A stretch of DNA of 64,000 nucleotides from Taenia hydatigena (taxonomy: Eukaryota; Platyhelminthes; Cestoda; Cyclophyllidea; Taeniidae), in assembly GCA_036345935.2 (NCBI GenBank), contig JADWOT020000006.1, positions 1,276,221 to 1,340,220 of the forward strand, written 5' to 3'. Positions within the stretch are counted from its first letter, which is position 1. Each line of letters begins with the position of its first letter. This document shows, piece by piece, positions 1-15,649 of this stretch. A model generated the notes under the pieces. It did not search any database. It worked only from the letters and a program-made list of their open reading frames with translations, and was not told the origin of the DNA. Position numbers and translations under genes: made by a program.

Positions 1-163
1 TCCTCTAGTAATGCCATTCTTTGAATCAACAACTGTCCTTTCGCACATTTGTCCAGAAAGATGGCTTGGTCAATCTTGCTATTGCATGGGAGTGTTAGGG
101 AAACGTACCTCTTCACGTTCTCGAGTTTCACGCCAGTAGCCCACCAGGGTTTTGGGAGAGTAC
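1..163 (-). CDS. Partial gene, two exons of a possible ciliary microtubule-inner-type protein
   Basis: Two minus-strand exon pieces can be joined. The first (163 to 109) follows an AG acceptor and reads YSPKTLVGYWRETREREE before a GTACGT donor. The second (74 down to the window edge) reads IDQAIFLDKCAKGQLLIQRM and continues in frame. The intron between them would be 34 nt (75-108), like other mini-introns in this window. The short motif of Ser-Pro-Lys, Leu-Val/Ile-Gly, an aromatic residue, Trp and a charged tail is reminiscent of small axonemal proteins such as CFAP107/C1orf158, where a 'K-V-L-I-G-N-W-x-E-E' stretch occurs. That resemblance is from memory and rests on about ten residues. The 5' exons should lie at higher coordinates but I could not place them; a short reading frame near 390-350 beginning MSMCNFMLR is one possibility. 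The 3' end is outside the window. Confidence 0.4.
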
Positions 164-733
164 CTGCTATCCCCATTTGTACACATTTTAGCAGTGTTGA
201 GACTCCACCTCTCCTGACGTCGAAAAGCCGTCAGCTGATCGGGTCGATGGAAGGTGGAGAGAGAGTGTTGTCAACTGCATTAAGCACAACAGTAATGCCT
301 GGTGAAGGTGAAGACGAATAATAGGAGAGAACGAAAGCAGTGATACACCTCGAAGCATAAAGTTGCACATTGACATTCTGTGTTATGCACAGCTTCCTCG
401 CCTACCTCAGTGTCCCTTTATCCGTCTGTAAAAAAAATGTAAATAAAATCCTTGCATCGTACTACTTCTCACCGCTAAAAGCATGAACATTGTCAGTGAG
501 ATCATTCAGAGATGAAAAGCTGACTTCCTCGATGGAATTAAGACTCAGACGGACCCTTGCATTCCAAAGGTGAGCGACAGACATCGCGTGCACTCATTGC
601 CCCGTCTGTAAGCATGCCGGGCTGGAGTGGAGCCGCACGGTCTTCCATCTTAACGGCAACTCCAATGACCGCGTTCTTGGGCTCGTACACCACCAGACCC
701 AACAAAGCAATGCGTCAGCACCGGTGGATGTGC

Positions 734-752
734 GCACACACACACACACACA
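734..752. repeat. (CA)n microsatellite
   Basis: A short run of alternating C and A. Simple dinucleotide repeat in non-coding DNA downstream of PAK. Confidence 0.8.
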
Positions 753-974
753 GGCATGCACATTCACAAGGCATGTAGAAGCAAATGATGCGGACCAATG
801 AGAGCGGTTAACACAAACAGGATAGCATTCCGTTAAGAGGCCAAGCGACGGTACAGTTTACAACTTGTACTTCTATTTCTCTATGCATGTATGTGTGTGT
901 GTGTATATGTGCAGACAATAGAGGCTTTTGCATCTCAAATCAGCGCTACTGCTTGCGCTTCCTTCTTTGTAAAC

Positions 975-980
975 TTTATT
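975..980 (-). terminator. Probable poly(A) signal of PAK
   Basis: TTTATT on the plus strand, so AATAAA on the minus strand, about 725 nt downstream of the PAK stop codon. It is the nearest canonical hexamer I noticed in the sense orientation and implies a 3' UTR of about 0.7 kb, which contains an alternating CG run at 1173-1192. Confidence 0.5.
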
Positions 981-1172
981 AGTCATAGAGGAAAATCAAA
1001 ACAGGAAGTCGCTTGAAAGCACACTGTACGATACAATGGTGCTGCTCAATCACACACTTTACTAGGAGATAGGGAGAGAAGAAACAGGAGAAGAGAGAGG
1101 AAGAGAGAGACAGAGGAGGGAATTAAAACAAGTCTCTTGTTGATGTGATAAAAAGCATCCATGGTATGGAGG

Positions 1173-1192
1173 AGCGCGCGCGCGCGCGCGCG
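1173..1192. repeat. Alternating (CG)n run
   Basis: About 20 bp of alternating purine-pyrimidine CG inside the presumed 3' UTR of PAK. Such runs are prone to forming Z-DNA; whether this one does is not shown by the sequence. Confidence 0.7.
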
Positions 1193-1704
1193 TCAGTGTT
1201 TGAGTTTGCGAGGACGAGTGAAGGCATACATAATATGTATAAAAGTTAGAGAAAAAAATTGCAAGTACTGATCGAAACGGCGATAGACGTCGATAGTAGC
1301 GCTGTCCCACTGATGCAGAAAAAAGGGGAAGGCATGACCGAATGAATAAATCGTTGGGCAGGCGAGGGCACACAAATGCACGCACACCCGCCCACGAGTT
1401 GGAGGATGAAGAAGAAGCGTGCCGATAGCACTGGTGTGCGCTGCGTGTATCTGCGTTGCAAACAATTTCTGGCGCACATAAAATCGAAGCAAAGTGCGAT
1501 CACAACCCCACTGCACACTCGAATGCTGGTTAGAAAGAGAAAAGTGAGTGTAGTAGGAGGAGAGGGAGGGAGAAAGCACATTGCGTCAATTAGGCGCAGG
1601 AGCACATTTAGGCTGTAAAAATAGTCGTAGTTTAGTGACTGAGGCAGAGACGGTTGAAGGGAAGAAGAAAGGCGGGGGCGGGAGGCAAGATGCCAGAGAG
1701 GACT

Positions 1705-7160
<5,456 letters not shown>

Positions 7161-7540
7161 CTACAGGACACCAGAAAAGCGACGTTACACCAAAAGCGCG
7201 CCTATGAGGAAGAGCGTTTAAAATATAGACGTAGACATCGCAAATAAAGCGTTCAATAAAACAGGTTATTCGCCATATAATTTATGTAAAAAACAAGTAA
7301 CTAAATTTTTTTAAACGGCGTTTTAATTATGCATTTAAAAAAATTTGCTAATAAAAATTCTGAATTTCCTAAGTTTAATCACATAATTAGAGGATTGGTG
7401 CCACAGTGGCATAAAAAATTTTTCACTGTGTAGAGTGTCAGAAATCGCAATAAGGATTCTACTTTAGAAGAAAAATGATATTTGTATTAGAGATAATTGA
7501 CAAGCAATAGTACCGGTGGCCACTTTGCATGCACTACACA

Positions 7541-7920
7541 CTCTAGCGCCCTGAGGCTTTCTCGAGGGCAAAAGAAGGCAGAATGCTAGAGTAGAATGTA
7601 GCATCCTGAGGCTCCCTCGAAGGCAAAGGAAGGCAGAATGCTAGAGTAGAATATGTATGTTCAACGGACAGAGGGAAATAGGCTGCTGGCATGGCCCGAA
7701 GGCCAGCCCACGCAGCTAGGGCAGTACGGCCACCCCTGTGACCTTGATTAAAACCGGTAGTTCCAACAAACAAAGTACTACATAGAATATATACACATTC
7801 AACGGATAGAGGGAAATAAACTGCTGGCATGGCCCGGAGGCCAGCCTCTGCAGTTAGGGCAATACGGCCACTTCTTTGACCTTCACCAAAACTGGTAGTT
7901 CCAACATATAAAGTACTATA
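7541..7920 (+). mobile_element. TRIM solo LTR interrupted by a second LTR
   Basis: The left part (about 7541-7596) and right part (about 7788-7920) together make one LTR of the family, starting near TAGCGCCCTGAGGC and ending AAAGTACTATA. They are split by a complete second LTR at 7597-7782. The expected TGTA start is degraded to CTCTA, so this is the older copy. Confidence 0.75.
7597..7782 (+). mobile_element. Nested TRIM solo LTR with 5-bp target-site duplication
   Basis: A 186-bp LTR starts TGTAGCATCC and ends AAGTACTACA. It is flanked on both sides by TAGAA (7592-7596 and 7783-7787), the 5-bp duplication expected from LTR-element integration. It sits inside an older LTR of the same family. 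With only one LTR left, it is a solo LTR, probably after LTR-LTR recombination removed an internal region. Confidence 0.85.
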
Positions 7921-7996
7921 CGTACCACCTACATTACAAGAATTTAAAACTATAAATATTATAAGGCAAGATAATTCCTGGTTTGGCGAAAGTGTG

Positions 7997-8191
7997 TGTA
8001 GTACTTTGTTTGTTTGAGATATCAGTTTTGGTCAGTGTCACATAGAGGTGGCCATATTGCCCTAACTGCAAGGGCTGGCCTCCGGGCCATGCCAGCAGCT
8101 TATTTCTTCCTATGGGTTGAATAAATGTATATATATATTCTACTCTAGCAATCTGCCTCCTTTTCCTTCGAGTATGCCTCAAGACGCTGCA
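7997..8191 (-). mobile_element. TRIM solo LTR, reverse orientation
   Basis: On the plus strand it begins TGTAGTACTTTG and runs through the diagnostic segments GGTGGCCATATTGCCCTA and GGCCTCCGGGCCATGCCAGC to GACGCTGCA. This is the reverse complement of the TGTAGCG...TACA LTR. Scattered substitutions indicate moderate age. Confidence 0.8.
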
Positions 8192-8950
8192 GTACGAATC
8201 ATATTTTCTGGTAGATAGCATTGTAGCTAAAGCTCATGTAGCTTTTTTGAAGCTGAAATAAGTTATAACAGCATAAAGTTAATGGCAGATTCCAGAGACC
8301 GACCTATCCTGTGAAGACATGCTGATGACTATAAGCGAAGACATGAGTCAAACAGACACCAATTTATTGCATACTACCCTATGCTTTGAGCTCCATCCCC
8401 AAGACTCTTCCTCGTTAATCCTCCGCGTCAGCGATCACAGCGTCATCGGTTGTAGAAAAAAATATTAACAGCCAAGTCGTTGCTGTCAACAGATTTCAAG
8501 GCAACGGAGGAGATGCTTGATCGCAACTTCACCTATCTCTTATAACAGTCCAACTGAATTCGGAGTTTTGTCTATTTTGAAAACTGAATTCAGGGACAGC
8601 ATTCATGCCACCTTAATTGCGTATTTGTGCCAGATAAGAAAGAATTCAACGAACTTTCTCGGGACATGTTTTCGCGTCTGTGTACATTGCTAAAATCTTT
8701 ATACGGGTATAGGAAGAAAACCACATCATGACAATTTTAGCAAACGGGTCATAGCTAGTTTTTCTTCCGTTGTAATTAGCCTTCTGCAAAACGCGGGAAT
8801 GAATTAAGTACTAGAGGTAGACGTCATTTTAGCCCCTTTTTTGTGGACTGTCAGCTATCCCCCATTCGCAACATCTACTTCGTCCACCTCGCTAATGATA
8901 AGATTATTAAAAAAATCATCTTATGGGTATTTGGGATGGGTTAGAAATGC

Positions 8951-9290
8951 TGGTTTAGCGTCCCTAGACCCTCTAAAAGGCACGAAAGGCAAAATGCTGA
9001 GGCTGAACATACGCATTTATGAGGTAGAGGCAATGGTACTGCTGACATGGCTTGGACGCCAGCCCACGCGGCCAGGGCAATATGGCCACTTCTGTGACCG
9101 AAACCACAACTAGCAGATATAACAAACAAAGCATTACATAGGCCTGTTCCCTATCGAGCGCTAGCCTCGACAGACCCCTTAACAAACCTGCCGCGTCAGC
9201 CATCACAACTTAATCAGTGCTGGAAAAAGCACCCAGGCACTAATTGTGCATGTCGCCGGAACAGATTGGGGCCACTGGCATGACAAGAAG
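8951..9290 (+). mobile_element. Degraded TRIM 5' LTR plus part of the internal region
   Basis: A diverged LTR (about 8951-9138, ending GCATTACA) is followed directly by sequence matching the start of the TRIM internal region, from TAGGCCTGTTCCC to about 9290. That stretch includes the conserved block around GCGTCAGCCATCACAAC. No downstream 3' LTR in the same orientation follows, so this is a truncated copy. Confidence 0.7.
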
Positions 9291-9363
9291 CTAGCTCGAT
9301 CAAACTAAAGCCTTTGATAAGGGCAAGGTAATCAAACAACCAACGTATTGCAGCTGCCTCGGT

Positions 9364-9546
9364 TGTAATGGGTTGTTTGAGTGCCGGTTTCGTTTACGGA
9401 CACCTGAGTAGCCATATTGCCTTAGCCGGGTAAGCTGGCCTCCGGGCCGCGCTAGCCATCTCGTCTTCTCTACTTGCTGTACATATAAATATCCCGTTCC
9501 AGCATTATGCCTTCTTTTGCCTTCAAGGAAGTCTCGCGACGCTACA
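9364..9546 (-). mobile_element. TRIM solo LTR, reverse orientation
   Basis: Begins TGTAATGGGTTG and ends GCGACGCTACA on the plus strand, the reverse complement of the LTR ends. The middle carries the family's TGGCCTCCGGGCC and TGCCTTCTTTTGCCTTC blocks. It is the LTR closest to the MAU2 start, about 540 bp away. Confidence 0.8.
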
Positions 9547-10089
9547 TCTGTAGTGCAATGCATTAGGTGTAGTGTATTTGTCTCCTTTTCCTATGAATTT
9601 TACTGCAGAATTTTGTGTTAACCGCATGGTATAAAATTTCATACGGTGTTAAAAAGCGTTTTTTCATTATTAGAGCATTCATTAATACTTGCATAAAGAT
9701 AGCAATCCTCTGGTGTTGATTTTACTGGCCTGAAAGTTTCTAATGCATTTTCAGTAAGAATGGGGTACTTTTGCAACATTCCTTGGTTTCCTTTTTACCA
9801 ATATATTTATCTGCCCATTATTGTTTTGAATCGCGTCTCTTGACCCGGCTGATTTGGTGTCTGCGCCTTTATTCCACTCATTTTTTGTATTTTTTCACGT
9901 GTTTTGTGGCGACCTTTTTAATAATTGTATCTAATCCTTTCTCCATCCCATTTTAAATCCTCATAGAGCGTTGTCACGTTTCGCTTTTTCACCACCGTTC
10001 ATTTATGCACCGTTTACCCAACATGTATTTTATTTACTGCCATTTGCTCCCTTTTGATCGCTCGAATTCCTTCACTTTCCTAGCTATTT

Positions 10090-13000
10090 ATGCATCCTGG
10101 TGGGAACGGTATGTACCCCGTCAACAGTACTGCTGGGCCACCTGTGCCTTCACAAAGCGGTTGGACCTCTGCTTCAAGCTCAACAAGTGCAGCCCAACAA
10201 AGACCAGTCCCCGCATCCTCCTTGCCCTATGCATCCGCGCAGCCCCCTCTTCTAATGAGGACTCGAATATCCCCTTCGGGTGTTGCAGTTGTTGGTGGGT
10301 CCTCTAATCAGGACTCGCAACAACCAACTTCTCCTGAGCAAGTTCGAGATTGCTACATTACTCTTCTTGGACTAGCAGAGTACTTCCGGAAGTCGAGTCC
10401 ACCAAGCATTCGTCTGGCCATACACTGTCTCAAGGCTGCACTTGGTTGCAAATTACCTGTTAACTATGAAGCTCGCACTCATTTGCAATTGGGCAAATTG
10501 CTATTTACGCACAGCAAAAACGACGACTTAATTAAGCAGCATCTGGACAAGGCTCGAGTTCTTGGTGCTCATTTGCGTGCTCCTGACGATCTGATTAAAT
10601 TTGAGGCGGCTGATCTTCTGGCTGATTTCTTTGAAAGAAAGGGCAAGCGATATGAAGCTACATGTATTCTCAATGACACAATGAGATTCTCTCCCGATAA
10701 TCCCTACTGGCATTGTCGGCTGCTACTGAAACGGGCTGTAAGCATAGCTTAACTTTCCTTTTTTCTCTTTCGCAGCTGTTTTAAGTCGCTTTATTTTTAG
10801 CAAGCTTGTGTCGCCGATAAGGATGTCAATTCGGCATGTGAGTTATTGGCCAGGGGCTCCGAGTTTGCACAGAGCCGTAAATCAGAATATACTCGTGGTT
10901 TATTCCTCCTCAGTAAATGTATGGTAAGTGATACTTCAATTTCGATTTTTCACGAAAAGTGCTTTTTTTCGGTGAAGCAACACTCCATATGTTGGCTGCT
11001 TGAAATTTAACCCTATTTTAAGATATTTATTTGGTCTCAATTTCAAATCAAGACACCAAGTAGGGGTAATCAACTCTGAACAATGTTGCCTTTTTCAGCT
11101 TCTACTTGCAAGCAGGCAGCTTCCAGAGGTGACGAACACCCTAACTGTGGCCAACCGATTGATTGAAAATCTGAACGGAACCGTTTATCAACGTGAGGCA
11201 CTGCGGTTGTTCTACCTCATCATCTACGTCTCCCTCTTCCTACTAGCTGGACGTGCCAAGTCGGCCCACCCTATCCTTAGACAATTGCAGCAGAGCATTC
11301 AGTTCTTCGCATCAATGGAGGAAAGTAAGTGAATAGCTTTTCATCGAATTCTACGTTTTATCTGACCAAGGTTTTCAGGCTATGTCGTTATGATGGCTAT
11401 CCAATGGCTACTTGGACTGGCACCGATTTCTGTGGCAGTCTAAATGAAACTTGGTGAATCAATTAAAGGTCTTATTTTCTTCTACTCACAGTGAATGTTG
11501 CATCGACCCAAGAGGTAGATCGCTTTCAATGGATGCCACGGGAGTACATAATCATCCTCATCTACCTTATTACTGTGATGCTGAACATGCAGTCGGGTTC
11601 GCTACAGCGCGCCCAGCATGCGGCTGATAAGGCCTTCATGCGGATCGAAAATCTCTCTGACTTCGATACCAATCCCCTCCTCACCGTTTTCAAGCTGAGT
11701 CTTCTCGAGCACACCATCATGTGCAGGCTGGTGATGGGGGACAAGACCAAGGCCGTGGAGGGCGTGGGTCTCGCCTGTAAGTTGTGTCACGCCACACCCG
11801 CTCTCATGCATCGTCGACGACCTCAACTGCACACGCTAATTGGACTCTACGCAATGTCTATGAACTGCATGAATCAGGCTGAGGAACAATTCAAACTTGC
11901 GCTCAGGGTAAATTTAATTCTTTTCTTTAATCCACCAGCCTGGTGACATTTGCTTCTAATGCCTTCTGTTGGTGTATCTATCGTCTGTTCTGCTACCGAC
12001 TGTCCAATCCCTCGATTTGCCATACGTATTAGGTTTTTAATGTTGCATGAACTTCTCTTAAAATTGTATTCTAAAGACAGTCCAGTGTGGCACATATTGC
12101 GGCTTATTTGGTTTACTGATATTTATCACTACATTCCTCTTATTAATAATTGTCTTTTAGTGGATATTCGTCCCTGTGAAAAGCACAATTATCCCATAAG
12201 TTTGTGCATTTCAGAATAACGTTTGACGTATTTAGAAGATCGCTTTGGTTTTTTTTATGAAACGGAGGCACTTTGATCGGAACTGTAATATGAACAAAAG
12301 TGCAGAGGCTAACTCCTGCAATTGTGTCCCATTAGTACATAGCCGCCTCACAGGCAGGCCTTAGTGCGCGTGTGCCAGGAACAGGTCCAGCCTCGACTTC
12401 TTCCACCTCAACGAGCTTAGCCCATCCCTCCACAGTCGCGGTGGGTGAGTCGAGGTCCACAGAGGGCGTAGTTGCTGGCGGAGTCAGTACAGGCAGCAGC
12501 GGCGGTGAAGGCGAGGGTGGCAGCGCGGCGGCCACCGACTTCGCTTCCACGCTGTCCGGCGGACCCCGAGACTCCCTATCTGTTCTAATCTGCCTCAACC
12601 TCGCCCTAGTCTACATCCGCAAGGGAGACATTAAAGCCTGTGAGGTGGGTTTAACTGATACTTCTCCTGCCAATGCCGGTCTTGCTAGCACTACCAGGCC
12701 CAAGATCAAGATGGTGTTTGAAAATGGCTTATTACGCCATTTCCAAGTTGCAAGTGGGCGTATTTGGTCCTTGTAAGGGTAGGGTAGTCGGTCCAGATTG
12801 CTCCTAAAGGTTAGGCTTTTCTTGCCTATTCCTGACTCAACCATTATTACTATGTGCCATTCATCAAGAAAGTCTTAGGAAACAATTCTATTCACCGCCT
12901 TGCTCCATGGGGATGAAGTTGTACGAGTGTCGGAGGTGATAGATTTGTTCACTTGATGAACATTTCCACATTGAATAACAAAAGCGATTTCTTACCGCAA

Positions 13001-14716
13001 ATCTGGCAGCTAGTAGACTCCCGGTGGTACGTTTTTATAGCGTTCAGGGAAGAATCAGATGGTAATCTTTCAATCCTACTGACACCTGGTATTGCATGAG
13101 TTACTGTACACACGCAGTAGCGTCCATGATTTTCTTTGCCTTTTATTTGATGCCAACGTAAACGAGTCGTCCCATGACCCACGCTAAACATACGTGAAAG
13201 TTGTTCATCATACTTTAATTCCAGACTAATGTGACAATAGCCATAGGTGTTCTCCCATGCTTAAGAAAATCGGGCCTTCTAGAATGTGTCAAAGTCATGC
13301 ATGAATGCTCAACTGCCATGACTAAAGTACCCTAAATTTTACCGAAGACCTGCTTTTCGCAGATTTGGGGTCGGAATAATTTAATTTATCAAAGTGGGTA
13401 AGTATACATCACTCTTTTAAAGCCAAACCGAAATTTGCCAAACAGAGGTCATTAACCCTCTTTTAGGCCGCCTGATATAACGCGACTTGGGCATCTTTAC
13501 TGAATCGTCCATTCGAATTAGAATGCATTAGTATCCTCGATTCATGTCTTTCGATTCGCACTTTTAGTTTATCAGAGGACTTGGGTTAGTGGTTTTTTCT
13601 TGTCCACCGAATTGGGTTAAATCCGATTTTGGCGAAAAAAATACCACAATATATGCGCCGCTTGTTGGATCCGATGTGTTGTAATGGGGACGGATCCCTT
13701 CCTGAGTTGATCACTATAACTAAAACTTAGCTACATCTGTAGAATGATCGTACTCCCAAATTAAATCAAAGGTAGCTGGTGATCATTGGGACATTATTAG
13801 GCCTTCCAAACCAGTGTGTTAGCCGGACTTTGTCACAGTTAATTTACCTTCTTCATTATTCATTATTTGTGTCGACTCAATTGTTTCGAAGGATGCGGTG
13901 AAATCCTCGTCCCGACGAGTTTGTGCTTTCCCCAAGTTCTACTTTTTTCAATAATTCCTCAGCTCAGTGCCTAAACAGTCGAGCAATCTGTTGTGAGTTT
14001 TTTTTCAGTATCAGTCTACTTTGTTTTCACATCAGATGATCGTAAAGGAGGTCTTCACATCGGGCCTGCAAGCACTGGAGGGATGCTACTGTCTGCGAGC
14101 TGCCGCAGCCTACGTACGAGGATTTCAAGCCTTCATTGAGGGTCATCTGCAAGATGCAAAGGCCAATCTTCGTGAAACTGTTCGTCTGAGCCATGAGGAG
14201 GAGCTTAATCGCCTCTCTACCTCCGCTTATATAACCCTCGGCCAGATCAATCTCAATGAACGAAACATCCGTGTAGGCTTTCCCACATGCCAATAATCTC
14301 ATTTGATAAAAGTTTCGATTAGTTTATTCCTATCTAATCGCTTACAGGAGGCTCATGACCTAATAACCAAGGCTATCATTGTTGCCAAGAAGCTTCCAGA
14401 CATAGGCATTCAACTATGGGCTACAACCCTGCTGAAGGACCTTGCAAACATTCGGGGAGTAGCCGATGAGGAGCGTCACTGGTTCGCAGAGCATGACCAA
14501 TTCTCCAAGATGGTCATCAACGACCACATGCAGGCGAACTGCTCCCCTGAGCACAGTCTTATCAACGTAAGCAAAACTGTCGAAGTCTTCGCACTCTGTT
14601 CCTCTCTCCTCCATGATGCATACTAAGCCCTACGTCCTTTGTCTCTCTTTTAGTGGTTTGATGGGCCCCTACCTAGCTGGCTAACGGAGCAGCCAACATC
14701 AACAGCAACCCTGTGA
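10090..14716 (+). CDS. MAU2: MAU2 (SCC4) chromatid cohesion factor, cohesin-loader subunit
   Basis: Eight exons: 10090-10737, 10801-10923, 11099-11324, 11492-11907, 12354-12644, 14036-14272, 14348-14566 and 14654-14716, all phase-compatible, about 740 residues. An in-frame TAG at 10081-10083 precedes ATG 10090. The protein aligns along its length with animal MAU2: LLGLAEYFRKSSPPSIRLAI, EARTHLQLGKLL, NPYWHCRLLLKRA, FQWMPREYIIILIYLITVM, LLEHTIMCRLV, LHTLIGLYAMSMNCMNQAE, CLRAAAAYVRGF, QLWATTLLKDL and PEHSLINWFDGP. In the family, MAU2 is a TPR-type helical sleeve around the N-terminus of NIPBL/SCC2, and the pair loads cohesin on chromatin. Two parts are unlike human MAU2 (613 residues): a roughly 80-residue Ser/Pro/Gln-rich N-terminal extension, and a Ser/Gly/Thr/Ala-rich insertion of about 70 residues in exon 5. 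The acceptor of exon 5 (CGCCTCACAG) is weak in pyrimidines, so that border is the least certain. Confidence 0.95.
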
Positions 14717-14723
14717 AAAGGGG

Positions 14724-14729
14724 AATAAA
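14724..14729 (+). terminator. Poly(A) signal of MAU2
   Basis: AATAAA begins 8 nt after the TGA stop at 14714-14716. This implies a very short 3' UTR, consistent with the compact gene ends here. Confidence 0.65.
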
Positions 14730-15445
14730 ATAGCTATTACAATTTCCTCGAACACCTTATTCACATAAACACCTAAGTGATGTGCGCGCCCACGTACGCA
14801 CCCATACTTGGAAACATCGCAACATTCACTATCATTTTAGGCTTAAATGTCACTTTAAACGTCCCCTTGTCTAACCGTGTCGAAAGCGTTTTTGACTTAT
14901 GGGAGGTCTCAACGCCTGTTGTCTAACACAGTGTCGAGAACGTACCTTTTTGGAATCACCTCGACTGTGTCTAACTGCATGATCTGTACACGGGGCGAAC
15001 AGGTAGTGGAGGGGCGTCCTGATCTACTCAACAGGACTGGAGTTGGGTGTCCTATTGCTGGCGTGGTGATCGAGTCGGTAAGTGGCGCCAGGTCATGCGC
15101 TAGAAGTGTTGGAGGGGTAGGGGGGTGGGGGGGCTACCGCGCACGACAGTTGGACTGGATTAGCGTCAGTTGAGTTTGGGGTGCTGGTGCATCGTTTAAT
15201 TTCACACCGAGCTGAGGTGGCTGATGTGGGCACATATGGGAGCGCTCGGAGATTCTCGTGAAGATGAAAGGCGGTAGTACTTGGTTATGCTATGTGTCAA
15301 GCACGCAGCAGAGATCAGAGCCCGGAGGCCAAATCACCAGACGGAGGTACATTAGCAAGGATGAAGCGGTCCTTTACTAACATCAGAAGATATATGGTCC
15401 AGACAATGCAGTAAGTCTCCGGATTAAAAACTTTGAGTTGCGTTG
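14730..15445. other. Intergenic stretch after MAU2
   Basis: No supported gene. It contains an open frame at 14877-15173 with a G-rich run near 15107-15135, which lacks recognisable protein features, and unremarkable mixed sequence up to the next LTR fragment. Confidence 0.5.
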
Positions 15446-15589
15446 CAGAGGTGGCCATATTGCCCTAGTTGTGTAGGCTGGCCTCCGGGCCATGCCAGCA
15501 GCTTATTTCCCTCTGTCCGTTGAATACATATATATTCTACTCTGGCAATCTGCCTTCTTTTGCCTTCGAGGGAGCCTCTGGACGCTACA
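15446..15589 (-). mobile_element. Truncated TRIM LTR, reverse orientation
   Basis: Runs from CAGAGGTGGCCATATTGCCC to GGACGCTACA on the plus strand. The roughly 40 bp that would form the LTR 3' end (the TGTAATACTTTG side) are missing, so it is a truncated copy lying 60 bp before a full-length element in the opposite orientation. Confidence 0.75.
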
Positions 15590-15649
15590 AGCGTTAAATG
15601 TGGTAGTGTGTACTTAACGTTAAATTAAATGGGCTTCAGTTGCTACAGG

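Larger units (their letters stand above)
7161..10089. other. Divergent intergenic region between PAK and MAU2
   Basis: No supported coding exon. The stretch holds at least five LTR copies of one TRIM family in both orientations (annotated separately), AT-rich DNA at about 7240-7500, and the presumed promoters or 5' UTRs of the two divergent genes. A pyrimidine-rich tract precedes the MAU2 start at about 9,780-10,080. Confidence 0.6.

Noticed and set aside
557..778. GC-richer open frames on both strands; the minus strand reads VVYEPKNAVIGVAVKMED
   Set aside because: Looks coding-like, but I could find no start, clear acceptor or donor, or family, so I did not call an exon.
1062..1618. Several overlapping long open frames on both strands
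   Set aside because: They overlap each other in the PAK 3' UTR, are low in complexity and show no conserved motif.
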